64,000 nucleotides of DNA. Origin: Morchella semilibera. Its lineage: Eukaryota; Ascomycota; Pezizomycetes; Pezizales; Morchellaceae. Made by a program: the position numbers and the translations under genes. Below are positions 53,379-64,000 of the stretch, in pieces (the stretch's first letter is position 1; every line of letters begins with the position of its first letter). The notes below the pieces were generated by a model, which was not told the origin of the DNA, did not search any database, and was given only the letters and a program-made list of their open reading frames with translations. The stretch covers positions 2,936,001 to 3,000,000 of the forward strand of contig WBVU01000004.1 of the NCBI GenBank assembly GCA_009192285.1, given 5' to 3'.

Positions 53379-56300
53379 AGGAATGAGATTAGTTTCCGGT
53401 CCTCAATGTGTCTTGAACACTGTATAGCTAACCGTAAACCTATCATTGCTCGGGGGATTTCGACACCACCACCAGAGAGGCCAGTTACACATATCTCAGC
53501 AGTTACTCCTCGATCGTTTAAAAAACTTTCCCAGGACCCTACTGTTCAGGTTTACTCGACTACTTTATATGCTGTTAATAAGATATTGGAGATGCCTGCC
53601 AACCCTGATGGAGCGATCCCAATCGATTAGCAGTGGTTTCGACAGCTGTTCGATGAGACCAATGCCTCTAGACTACCGCCCCATCGTCCCTACGACCATG
53701 AGATCAAGCTCCAGGAAGGAACAGTACCACCCTTTGGTCCCATGTATAGTATGTCACGAGAGGAGTTGAAGGCATTGAGGGAGTATTTGGCCTATAACCT
53801 ATAGAAAACATTTCTGAGATCTAGCAATTCTCCAGCTGGCGCCCCGGTGCTATTTGTTAAAAAGGCTGATGGTTCCTTACGCTTGTGTGTCGATTATCGG
53901 AAGTTGAATGCTATTACGGTTAAGGATCGATACCCTCTTCCCCTTACACCAGAAACGATGGCCAACCTAGCCCGAGCTAATTATTTCACCAAGCTGGACC
54001 TACGATGGGATTATAATCAGATTAGGATTAAAGAAGGGGATGAGTGGAAAACTGCTTTTCGAACACGCTATGGACATTGGGAATACTTGGTGATGCCTTT
54101 TGGTCTAACCAATGCGCCTGCTATCTTTCAACGCTGGATTAATGATATCCTTCGACCCTTTCTGGATCGTTGGGCTACTGCCTATCTGAATGATATCCTC
54201 ATCTATTTGGAAACGTTGGAGCAACACCAACAAGATGTGCGACAGGTATTGGAAGCTCTAGAAGCCAATGAGGTCCATTTGAAACCGGAGAAGTGCGAGT
54301 TTAGCGTACAAGAGACTAAGTATCTAGCCATGATTCTCACTCCTGGGGAAATGAAGATGGATCCCACCAAGGTCCAGACGATTGTGGATTGGGAGGCGCC
54401 GAAGACGGTGAAGAAGGTTCAGGAATTCCTTGGGTTCGCCAATTTTTATCGACGTTTTATTTATGCTTACTCCCGAGTAGCTCGACCTTTGACTACTTTG
54501 ACGAAAAAGCATGTACGGTTCGAGTGGACCCAGAGGGTAGAACAAGCTTTCCAGAAGCTCAAGACTGCTTCTACTACCGCTCCTGTGTTGATGCATCCTG
54601 ATCCCGAAAAGGAATTTATTGTGGAAACCGATGCGTCGGACTATGTACCGGCCGGAATATTATCACAACTAGACGACGTGGGGATACTCCATCCAGTTGC
54701 TTTCTTCTCCAAGACACATTTGCTTGCGGAGTGCAATTATGAAATCTATGACAAAGAGTTACTGGCCATTATTCGTTGTTTCGAGGAATGGAGACCTCAT
54801 TTAGAGACAGCTTAGTTCCAAGTCAAAGTACTTACGGATTACCGCAACCTTGAGTACTTTATGTCGACTAAGCTACTGAACCGGCGTCAAACCCGGTGGG
54901 CGGAATTCTTGTCTCGATTTAATTTTCTTATTCAATATTGGCCAGGGAAGCAGGGAAGGAAAGTGGATATTTTGACCAGGAGGCCGAAGGATTTACCGAA
55001 GGAAGGGGATGAAAGATTGGAGCAACAGAGTCGTGTGGTATTGAAGAAGTAGAATTTAGAGGCAAAGATAGGTTTGTTAGTGGGTTCTTTGTCAAATGAA
55101 CCCGCTGAAAGAACGTCTCCTGTACTTGATTTATTTAATAAAGCTTATCAGTGTGATAGCTTTTCGAGTAAAGTCCTATCCATGCTTCGGGACGGCGTTC
55201 GACAATCGAAAGAGATTTCGTTGGCCGAGTGCAAGGAAAGTGAAAAGGGGTTATTGCTTTATCGGAACACCCTTTATGTCCCTGACTTTAACGAACTCAA
55301 GCTCTATTTGCTACGAGAGTATCACGATAAACCTTCGGCTGGACATCCTGGACGATCAAAGACTTTGAAACTTCTCAGCCGGGAATATTACTGGCCGACC
55401 ATGCGGAAATATACAGACCGATATGTCCAGAATTGTCATACCTGTCGGCGAAGCAAGACAAACCATAATTCCCTACAAGGAGTTCTGCGCCCATTATTGG
55501 TGCCTAAAGGACCCTGGACTGATGTCACGATGGATTTTGTAACGGGACTTCCGGAGAGTCATGGATTTAATGCGATTCTAGTAGTAGTGGATCGGTTGAC
55601 AAAGATGAAGCATTTGATTCCCACGACGGAGAATGTTAACGTCAGGGATCTGTCTCGTCTATACCTGGAGCAGGTATGGAAGCTTCATGGACTTCCGGAG
55701 ACTATTGTTTCAGACAGGGGGACACAGTTTACCGCTGAGTTTTGGAAAACCCTCTGTGATCGTCTAGAGATTGCGCCCCGATATTCCACTGCCTTTCATC
55801 CTCAAACAGATAGACAAACAGAAAGGATCAATGCGATTATGGAACAGTATCTCCGCAGCTATGTATCGTATCAACAGGATAATTGGGCCGACTTTCTACC
55901 TTTTGCTGAGTTCGCTACCAATAATCACATTTCTGAGACCACCAATATGTCCCCCTTTCAAGCTAACTATGGGAGGCATCCGAGAATGACATTCGGACCA
56001 TTATCACACGGACAGACGGTAAATGAGGATCAGGCTAATGGGTTGGCACGGGAGATGTCCCAGGTCTTTGATTTCTTGGAGAGTGTAATGTTTAGGGCTC
56101 AGAAAATACAGGAGGAGATGGCCAATTTACATCGTTCTCCAGCACCTCGATACGCAGTCGGCGACTCTGTCTGGCTTTCTACTAGAAATATTGAAACCAA
56201 GCGACCCTCGAAGAAACTCAATTGGAAGTAGATCGGTCCATATCTGATCAAACGAATCGTGAGTCCCTATGCTCATAAGCTGGAATTACCTACCTCTATG

Positions 56301-56612
56301 AAAATACATCTGGTATTCCATGTTTCACTGCTGGCACCGATGATGAATGATCCTGTTCCTGGACAAATTGTGGTACCACCCCCACCTGTGGAAGTTGAAG
56401 GAGAAACAGAATGGGAATTAGCGGAGATATTGGATTCTAGGAAGAGGGGGCGACGGGTGGAGTACTTGGTTAGATATGTTGGATATGAAGAACCGTCCTG
56501 GCAGCCTTTAAGTGATCTTGAACACAGTCCTGAACTTCGAAGAGCGTTTCACTATCAATATCCTTCGAAACCTCGGCCTATCAGGAGCTATGCCCTAGGA
56601 AGGGATCTGATC

Positions 56613-57251
56613 TGTCCCGGCGTCTTGGCATCAGTCCCGAGGGTTCGGTAGTCGAAGTGCTGTTGCGACTGTTTAGGAATAGTTAAGCGAGGAGGAGGGT
56701 GTGCTAAAGAAGGTTGTCGTCATTAGATTCTAGGAGGTTCAATGGTGTGATGGATTTGCAATATAATTAGCGGAGATGGTGGGGAGGAATACGAGGTGTG
56801 GATGCGATGGGTTTCTGTGGGTTTCCATGAACTGATGTTTGAGTCATAAGCGAACCGGTGGAGGAGGTGTGTTAAATATCGGGGATAGAAGTTTTCCTTA
56901 GTTCTTTCTTTCTTTTCTCTCTGTCTCGTCTTCCTGTTATCTCGGTATATAGGAATCTACTCCTATTTCTAAGCTATAGCTCTTCGTACCAAAAACTCGG
57001 TCCTCTCAAAGGAGGAAACCCATAGTATCTCTCACCGTTCTCGTTGAGGTCCATCTGGTCCTCACCTTCCCTGCCCTGTATCCTTGTGTCTTTGCCCTTG
57101 CCTTTGCCTTTGCCTTTGCCGGTGCCTATGCTTGTGCCTGCTCGGTGTTGCCTTTGTCTTCGTCGGTCTCCTTGTCGCTTTGGCTGTGCTCCTCGGGTCC
57201 TTCTGCGTCATCATTGTCATCTTCTTCTTTACGTCAGGTTACTCCGTCACA
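56613..57251 (+). repeat. 3' LTR-A of Gypsy-2
   Basis: The copy is 639 bp, TGTCCCGGCG to CCGTCACA, without insertions. Confidence 0.9.
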
Positions 57252-57855
57252 GGAAGAGGGTGATACTAGTAGAGAACCAATCCTAAATGAAAAAGGCTTT
57301 AATATAGAGATTGGAACTTTTGATTTCTTTGGACACATCTCAAACTTCTTCAGGTCTTTGATGATTTTTTGAGTACCTGACGATGATAGTTTTCTTTTAT
57401 GAACAATGAATAAGAATAAGCTGGACCTTTGCTAATCCTGTCGGGGTTACTACATTGTAGGATGGTTTATGTGTAGAAGAGTTTTGGATGGAACAAGTGT
57501 GTTCACAGTGCATTTATTGGCCCCGAGAACGTGAACCAAATAGATGCCGTGAACGATGATTTATTGATGATGATAATTGTGTAAAGGAAAGAAAATGAGC
57601 CCGCCTATGCTCTTCCGGCCACGTGACATGACTACACCAGATCAAGCGCGCAAATCTAATCTAATCGGATTTAGCCACATCACTTGCAACTTCACAGGTT
57701 GCCTCACAACGTGTACTCGCAATCTCATAGCGTTTTTGAAAACGACCAATATTGCATACACATAAAAAACCCACCAAGACTACATTTTTTGTATGGCATG
57801 TAATAGCGGTTGTGTTCAGAAGCGTCATGAAGTTGGGAGTAGTACAAGAAACCTA
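57252..57855. other. Gene-free DNA between Gypsy-2 and the Fot1 element
   Basis: No gene is recognised. Around 57765-57840 the sequence resembles the inverted-repeat element at 31166-31270 (AAAACCCACCAAGACTACAT, then GGCATGTAATAGCGGTTG). Confidence 0.4.
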
Positions 57856-59783
57856 CTACCGCCAAAACTCGATAAATTGGCTATCTCCGGCCAGGGATGT
57901 TGGCGATCATGCAAGCCACAGAGCTGTATTAGGAAATACAAAGTGATACCTAATGATTGAGGTGAGTCAATACCATCGCTTCGCTTAGGAAGGGTAGGAA
58001 GCTGAGAAGTAATTTAGTACTCGCAATCAAATCATCATGACTCCCCGGTCTACAGAAGAAGTCCCACAAAATCTGGTACTATCGGAATCAACTCTATGCT
58101 GCTTAGTAGGGAGTGGAGTCAATACTGGCCCTAAACCACGAAGAGGTCCGAAGCCCAAACCTATTCATGAGCGCACCCTCAAGGATGTACGCCCTATACA
58201 GCGTGTTGAACGGTCATGGAGTCAGCGGCAGAAGATACGGACTTTAGTTTTCCTTTCCCACCACCGGATTCCAGTAATCACAGATAAAGGAGAATATTTT
58301 CTGCGTCCTCCTACCCAGATTGAAGCTTCAGATCTATTTGTTATCCCGCAACGTACAATAAGCAATTGGTTGAAAAAGCAAGAAGACTTGGAAAAGATTG
58401 GGGCAGGCAGTACTATAAGGAGTAAGCGGACAGAGGCTGCACTTATCTGTAGATGGCCGGAACTTGTGACAAGATTGTATAGTCTTTTCCTTGAAAGAAG
58501 ATCAAAAGGGTAGGCTATAAGGCGGGGTTGGTTTAGGAGACATGCAAATCAGATATTCCGTGAACTGTTTCCCAACAGCGCTACCTCACTATTTCGCTTT
58601 TCCAACGGTTGGTTCAGAGCTTTCCTAGGACGGTTCAGAATAAGCATACGATGCATCACCAAAAAAGCTCAAAAAATACCTGAGGATTATCGACGGCTAG
58701 TAATCAGTTGGCTACAGTTTAATCAAGGCGTCTCACAGCCACCTTGCAGTAACTGGATGCAGACCGTACTCAATAGAAGTGTTGGCAGGTTCCTCCTCAG
58801 CAATATATGCAACATCGATGAGACACCGTTACCATTTGAATATCTCAGTGGACGCATCTACAATGCTGTTGGTTCCAGAACAGTTTGGGTTAAGGAATCT
58901 CGGAGTGGGTGGGATAAACGACAGGCTAGCTTTGTACTGTGCATCTTTGCAGATGGTGCCAATCGAATACCTCCTCTTATCATCTTTCACGGTAAAGGAA
59001 CTGTATATGAACGAGAGACATCGCTTTACCATCCTGGCGTACTTGTCGAATTTAATAACGAGGCATACATGAATGATCAACTATTCCTTAAGTACATCAA
59101 ACAACATCTTTTACCAGCTTTAAATGGTCGCCCTAGTCTTCTAACGATGGATCTTTGCACCTCTCACAAGACACCGACCGTACTCACCACTTTAAAGAAT
59201 CATGATATTATTCCCAGTTTAATTCTGGCAGGATGCACTAGTTTAATTCAACCTCTTGATATATCTATTAATAAACCATTAAAGGATAGGATTAAAGAGT
59301 TAACAGATGAAGCAATTATTGAATGTGAAAGCGCTGATGATTTTGAAAGGTGGGGTGTTGGGGAGCGAAGAGTCTTGACAACCCAATGTGTTGGAGACGC
59401 ATGGTACCAGTTTTGTGTTGAAAGGGCCGATGTCATAAAAGCCTCCTTTTCTAATGTTGGTTTATGTCTACCAGTTGATGGAAGCGCTGATTATAAGCTT
59501 AACATTAAGGGTTTTGAAGATCTTGTTATTGGAGATTGGAGTCAAGCGTCAGAAAGTCTTTACAGTCCTGTAGATCCAAACCCTGCAGAATTATTTGCAG
59601 ATGTTCCGATAGAAGATGATGATAGTGAGACTGTGGAGTTTATAGCATATGGAGAATAATTAATAGCCTTTTGTTAACTGTTCCTTCATTTGTTCGCTCA
59701 GAATTAGTTGCGGCTCGCTCAGCCTTGGTCCGGACTTACAAACCCTGGCCGGAGATAGCCAATTTATCGAGTTTTGGCGGTAG
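57856..59783 (+). mobile_element. Fot1/pogo DNA transposon with perfect 41-bp inverted ends
   Basis: CTACCGCCAAAACTCGATAA and 21 further bases (57856-57896) are mirrored without a difference at 59743-59783. The left neighbour is TA, the right TG; the family duplicates TA, so one base has probably changed. The length of 1928 bp and the single transposase gene fit Fot1 (about 1.9 kb). Identical ends suggest recent activity. Confidence 0.88.
58037..59659 (+). pseudogene. Fot1/pogo transposase with one in-frame stop
   Basis: The frame spans 540 sense codons plus one internal TAG (58511-58513), close to the roughly 540 residues of Fot1. The N-terminal part holds a helix-turn-helix (LFVIPQRTISNWLKKQ) and the beginning of the CENP-B-like domain. 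Residues after the stop continue in the same frame: IRRGWFRRHANQIFRELFP. The DDE_1 catalytic core has its three acidic positions in NIDETP, LLTMDLCTSHKTP and LIQPLDISINKPLK. An acidic tail ends the protein. Nothing else is broken. The enzyme cuts and pastes the element at TA. The TAG could be a CAG to TAG or AAG to TAG change, or it might be read through. Without read-through no full protein is made. Confidence 0.85.
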
Positions 59784-60685
59784 TGCTCTCCCACACTTGG
59801 CCTTGCCGGAACTCTATTTTCCACATCTTCGCATCGTCTGAATGACAAGGTTGCCGATCTTTCTATTGCTGGCTCAGCGTCAATCACTATTGGATCCTGC
59901 ACCTGTGCAACCCGTGGCTCCATGGTAAATCGAGTCCCTATCAATCCAGGCGTCCCGGTACCCGGTAGATTGAAATCATTAATTTAATACATACATTATG
60001 GGTTTCACACGCATCTACACATTTACTAGTGAGCAAAATATAATCCAGTCAATACTACAATCTATATTGTACTTATACAAAAAGAAAAGAAAAGGTCTAA
60101 GGCCTGGATGTTATCTAAGACTGACCATCCTTTATTTCAAGGGGAAGTCAGTAATAAATGTAAAATAAGGAAACGGAATGTATCGCCACTTGACAGTAAA
60201 AAAGAGATGTACCATTTTACTGAAAATACCCACCCACAAGTCCCTAAGTCCCATATGGCTTTTGTCCTCAACCTCTGCGATTATACTAGACACATGAAAA
60301 CGGAAGGATACCCATTGGCAAATGCATATATTTTAGAAACATACCTTCCATCTATCCGGACAAACGAAAGCACGCACTGCACGCAATTACATCTAAAACA
60401 TAGCTTTAAAATTCAAACGACCACCTCTGCTCTCGTAACTCACGTCGTTATTGGTTGATTTATGCTTGCAATTGGCCCGACCTTATGCGATATTACCAGA
60501 ACCTCCAAAATCTTAAACAAAAGAGTATAGGAAATCAAGAAAATATTGCCGCCAGCTACTAACGTCCCTTTGAATTTGGAAATCATCATTGTCGAAACGT
60601 TGGCCAAAATAACCTGTACACCGTGACGAAAGAAATCTATATCGGATCCAAACACCTTATATAATTCACAACAGGTTGTGTCTCT
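59784..60685. other. Gene-free DNA between the Fot1 element and the membrane-protein gene
   Basis: On the minus strand a short frame starting MEPRVAQVQDPIVIDAEP (59921 downward) runs straight into the Fot1 end at 59783. It may be a piece of something the transposon split, but no continuation is visible on the other side. The remaining 700 bp show nothing, apart from the expected 3' untranslated region of the gene ending at 60686. Confidence 0.35.
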
Positions 60686-62713
60686 TTACTTGCGCATATC
60701 CCAGGTAGGTTTAAGGTTCGATGTAATAGCTTCTTTTGCGGGAACGACATCCTGGGGAATGCGCGACACGCGGTACGCGCCATTCCTAATGTTTTGGATC
60801 TGCTGCGCTGTTACGCCGCTGTTATTACTCCTAATGCTTCCTGCATCGCTTATCGCATCGTCATTCTTAAATTTGCGAGGGGGAGCGAAATCAAGCCCGG
60901 TAAATGTAGAAGAGTTCCTTAGGCTATGGGGGTTGGGAAGAACTGAGAGTTCATCGAAAGCAGACGCAAGTGGTACGTGCGGGGATACACTGGGCGAGTA
61001 TGGTCGAAGCCCTCCACGAAGACCTGGTGATTCCATGCCATCCCCTGGAATTCTTGATGAAGGCGCAAAGATAACTGGTGAAGAAAACGCGTCCTCCTTC
61101 AGCATTGAAGGTGTAGGCAGAAGGTGAAGCGGCGCGGGGGGGGCCATTGGCTTTCGTTGTGGGGGTGGTCCCCCAGGGCCCACCCGTCCACTCGCAGAGG
61201 AGAATGATCGGGGACCAGGCGGCATAAAGTGGCCACTGGCAGCGGACCTTGGCTGGGGGCCACCAAAGCTTGGCGGCATACGAGGGGGAGGCGTCATTGC
61301 ACGCCGGGTGGGGGCTTCTGCAAACGGCCTTGCTCCCGGTATTACAAATCTACCAGTCTCTTGATCGTAAACCGCAACACTATCATCGTGATATTCCCCC
61401 TGGTGTTCATCTTGCCTGTTGAGCCTGGGCTGTGTAGGCATAGGAGGAGCAGGAGATGTATCCTCAAAATATTCCTTATAGAAGGACCTAATTCGCATCG
61501 CCCGTTCCTCTGCGTTCTCGTCCGCTGTTCCTTCTGGGGGTAGGGGACGAAACCCAATCGAAAGCCTGCGATCTTCAAAGGTTCCTGGGGCCAAGCTCTT
61601 TCGAGTGACCGCTTGAGGAATTGGGTCTTCTGTTGCACTTCGCTCTGAGGCCATAGATAGGCGGAATTGAGGCCCTTCGCCGTATTCGCTTTGACTGTCT
61701 GAAGGGGGCCTTGAAGGTTCTGTCAAGTCAAACTGAATATCAATTTGAGATTGTTGAGAGGAGCCAATTGTGAGCGCAGGGGGGAGGACATTGGTTGGCT
61801 GTTGGGGGCTAGGCTGCTGTACCTCGATTTTGTTGAGTGAAGTGTTTCGTTCTTGATCTTCATGAGTATTAAGCCTGGCAGGGGGGCTCAAAGGCAGTCC
61901 AAAAGCAGTGGATTTCATAGCAGCAGGGGATGGAGCTGTAATTTGCGGAACATTATGGGAAGGGTTGGGCATAGAAGGTTTCCGCGGATGTGGAGGTGTG
62001 GACATGGGCATTGGTGAAGCACCACTAAGCAGCCCTCCATTCATACTTGTCCTAGAACCATCGGGGCTGTCGTCTTGACGTATGGAATGTGCGTATATCG
62101 ACGAATCCCTACCAGCTGTCATGGGACGTCCATATCTGTCATCACTACTTGCGCCCATTGTCTGTAGAGTATCGTGCGAATTATGGAGGCCTGCCGGAAG
62201 GAGATACGGTGATGCAACGTCGAGGTCAAGCGAAACCTGACGGCGGCTACGGCTCTCCGACTTTTCCCCATCTGCAAGATGAGCGGGGGGAATTTTGGAA
62301 CGCTTTCCACTATTACCACCGCTGCCAAACTCCATGCCAAAATCCATACTTTTTGTCTTGTCCATGGCATCCTCTTTCTTCAGTTTTTGAGTATGTCTGC
62401 GGTGAAGATAGACCAGAACCAGGCATGCAATAAAAATGGGAACCCTAGCGGGGGTCAGTTAATTAATAGAGTTTAAGAATTCACTAAAAAAAAAAACTCA
62501 CATTGCGCCCAATAGAATTGGAAGTGTTTGATTAGTGGCATTTGCTGGAAGTTCACATCGTGGGCTTGGATCTCCTGCCGTGCATGTGGCTGTCAGAGCA
62601 ACTGTTGTCGTGCTTGCACGCTTGTTGAGGCTTGCTGTAGCCACATCATTGACAGTATTTGGTATCTCTCGACGGACAAGTTCGTGCAAACGGTGGTGTC
62701 CGTGGGTATGCAT
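60686..62713 (-). CDS. Conserved fungal single-pass membrane protein with long disordered tail
   Basis: Hand-built exons 62713-62502 and 62444-60686 give 656 residues; the intron (57 bp) runs GTGAGT to CTAG. The start MHTHGHHRLHELVRRE follows a probable 5' UTR intron. A short Thr/Cys-containing outer part (TCTAGDPSPRCELPANATNQ, with one N-glycosylation motif) leads to a membrane helix near residues 67-87 (LPILLGAMVPIFIACLVLVY). LHRRHTQKLKKEDAMDKTKS and MDFGMEFG follow. The remaining 550 residues are Pro/Ser-rich with motifs such as SFYKEYFEDTSP and YDQETGRFVIPGARPF, and the protein ends WDMRK. I recall the juxtamembrane HRRH...DKxKSxDFGM motif from Pezizomycotina proteins of unknown role. Orientation suggests a cell-surface or polarity-linked protein; this is an inference. 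Confidence 0.72.
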
Positions 62714-62720
62714 GGTAACA

Positions 62721-62789
62721 CTGAAAAGGACTTCCGACCTCATGTTAGGCACTGCATCATTGCATCAAGATCTAGATATCATTACTCAC
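62721..62789 (-). promoter_or_regulatory. Probable 5' UTR intron of the membrane-protein gene
   Basis: On the minus strand the 69 bp run GTGAGTAATG to CCTTTTCAG with a CTAAC branch point (GCCTAACATGAG) 27 bp before the acceptor. The acceptor lies seven bases upstream of the ATG at 62713. This supports that ATG over the in-frame upstream ATG at 62743, which would be inside the intron. Confidence 0.6.
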
Positions 62790-63890
62790 CTCGAACAATG
62801 TACGGGTACAGACTATTACAGCTGATTGTTGAAGCACAGCCAGATTGGGATACTCTATTATCAGTGCTCTGGTGGTTGTATTAATGCAAAAGGAGGGATG
62901 GTTAGGCTACTTGATCTAGGTGAAGTAATATTTACGGATTAATCGAAGGAATGTGTTTGGCGTAATAAATTGTTTCTAAAGAGGGAAAGAGATTCATATA
63001 ATAGCGAATTGGGGGTACGGAGTGGGGATTAAGGAATGACTGTAGTGAAAGATAAAAAGAGGGTTGATCGTGGGCGTCGAGAGTTAAAAGAGTGACTGAA
63101 TGAGGCTTACAGGCTATGAATCGTTGGATAAAGAGCCTCTATCTAGCAGCCCGACGATGTGGTGACGGTAGAGGTAGAGAGAGAACGGAGGAAGAGAAGG
63201 GAGGGCGGTAGTGGTTATGGGCTGGAAACAACGAAAACGGGAAAAGGAAAGGAGAGACTGTGAAGGGATTAACTACATGTAAGAACTGACCGTTGTCTAG
63301 GCCTGAATAATGATGATGAGACACCAGCGGCTGTGGAGAGATTGGCCAGGTTCATGAAGAAGAGTAGGAAACATGGGACCTCTTGCCTCCCTTTCTGCCT
63401 CTTTGGGCGTGCTTCCTACCGTAAACACCCTGAATGGTAAAACGCTCCCAAGCATGTCGCTGCATCCTGCATCGATTTCCCTCATCGCTGGTGGCAGGGA
63501 TTAAGAAGCGGGTACCTGTCCAGCCCATGCGAGCCGTCGAGGAACGCGAAAGGGGTCACACCTACAAGGATAGAAAAGCAACGGAAATTGCGGTTCTTGG
63601 CAACCTGGTCAGTGGATCATAGCACTCTAGCTTTCCTCCCACGCAAATTACAGTAATCATAATCATAAGGTGCTAGATACATGTACATGTAGCTCTCTCT
63701 AAATATAACACACACGCATATTTCCCTTCCACGGGATTTGGCTCTACATCAGTAAATAAGTGGTCCGCAAACAAATCTAGGCCCAGAAACAACATATATG
63801 TGCCTTATGTGGCCTATTAGCCGTCAGGATCACACACCTGGACATGTAGGTATAATCATTGCCATTAGAGGCTGTGGTAGCTCGGATTAT
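62790..63890. other. Upstream region of the membrane-protein gene
   Basis: This 1.1 kb holds the presumed promoter and leader, with long CT-rich tracts on the minus strand (about 63160-63260), common upstream of fungal genes. No other gene is supported. ACATGTACATGT lies at about 63680-63691. Confidence 0.45.
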
Positions 63891-63980
63891 GTACTACGGG
63901 TGTAGGGGTAAGACTGTAGACAGCGGTCGTGGTTGCAACAGCAGTAGGTGTCTACAGACTTACCCCTACACCCGTAGTAC
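63891..63980. repeat. Near-perfect 31-bp palindrome, 28-bp loop
   Basis: GTACTACGGGTGTAGGGGTA starts the left arm (63891-63921) and TACCCCTACACCCGTAGTAC ends the right arm (63950-63980); 30 of 31 positions pair. The 28-bp loop (63922-63949) is unrelated. It could be a very short MITE or a structural hairpin. The flanks ATTAT and GTTAC show no duplication. Confidence 0.8.
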
Positions 63981-64000
63981 GTTACCGAACCTTTGCACAT

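Larger units (their letters stand above)
48890..57251 (+). mobile_element. Gypsy-2: near-full-length chromodomain Gypsy (chromovirus), broken
   Basis: Fossil Ty3/Gypsy element with both LTR-A ends: 5' LTR spread over 48890-51514 because of nested insertions, 3' LTR 56613-57251. Parts in order are a gag-like region with a zinc-knuckle-like motif (51576-52817), protease (about 52950-53050, with DTGA), reverse transcriptase (about 53640-54250), RNase H (about 54560-54850), integrase (about 55330-56150), and a chromodomain (about 56400-56570). A purine-rich tract precedes the 3' LTR. It is broken by roughly half a dozen interruptions plus a MITE. No matching target duplication flanks it, so the ends may have recombined. 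It is older than its nested solo LTRs. Confidence 0.88.

Noticed and set aside
60108-60458. A 116-codon frame upstream of the second membrane-protein gene's 3' end
   Set aside because: Its composition and lack of any recognisable motif or intron signals do not separate it from chance, and it is not clearly conserved.

Overview
This window looks like a transposon-crowded stretch of a filamentous ascomycete (Pezizomycotina). Evidence for that is the short introns (about 50-85 bp) with CTAAC/CTGAC branch points and the clear fungal host genes: a COA1 cytochrome-oxidase assembly factor, a PHO81/NUC-2 phosphate regulator and two single-pass fungal membrane proteins. The density and nesting of elements recall truffle-type (Pezizomycetes) genomes, but that placement is a guess. 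No rRNA, tRNA, CRISPR or other prokaryotic feature was seen.

Layout. 1-3315: the broken end of a Tc1/mariner element and a pile of solo or broken long terminal repeats (LTRs). 3316-14640: an 11.3-kb DNA transposon of the Plavaka type (CACTA superfamily). It has CATCAGCAA-type ends, a 2-bp target duplication, a strict 29-bp subterminal tandem array, a decayed transposase and two further multi-exon genes, one of which has a complete 700-residue six-exon reading frame. 14641-17031: more LTRs. 17032-24596: host island with COA1 and NUC-2 in convergent orientation. 24597-29265: nested LTRs. 29266-35767: quieter DNA with a poly-A-tailed retroposon flanked by a 16-bp duplication and a Mid2-like membrane-protein gene. 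35768-57251: a retrotransposon graveyard with one near-full-length and two partial chromodomain Gypsy elements, five LTR families and many nested insertions. 57856-59783: a Fot1/pogo element with perfect 41-bp inverted ends. 60686-62713: a second membrane-protein gene. 63891-63980: an almost perfect palindrome.

The most interesting signal links several parts. Eighteen copies of a mostly 137-bp hairpin-like element (a MITE) are scattered through the window. They share the terminal CATCAGCAA with the 11.3-kb Plavaka element. Fourteen of the eighteen are flanked by an exact 2-bp duplication whose sequence varies freely (CA, TA, TC, TT, CC, CG, AG), as is the big element itself (TC). This is what an autonomous element and its non-autonomous dependants would look like. 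Separately, four LTR families (A, C, D, E) share a promoter layout, with TGAGTCA about 20-30 bp upstream of a TATA-like box, and related terminal motifs, although the rest of their sequence looks unrelated.

All gene models with introns were made by hand from the sequence. The summed exon lengths are divisible by three for NUC-2, COA1, the 700-residue transposon gene and both membrane proteins, which supports the splice choices but does not prove them.
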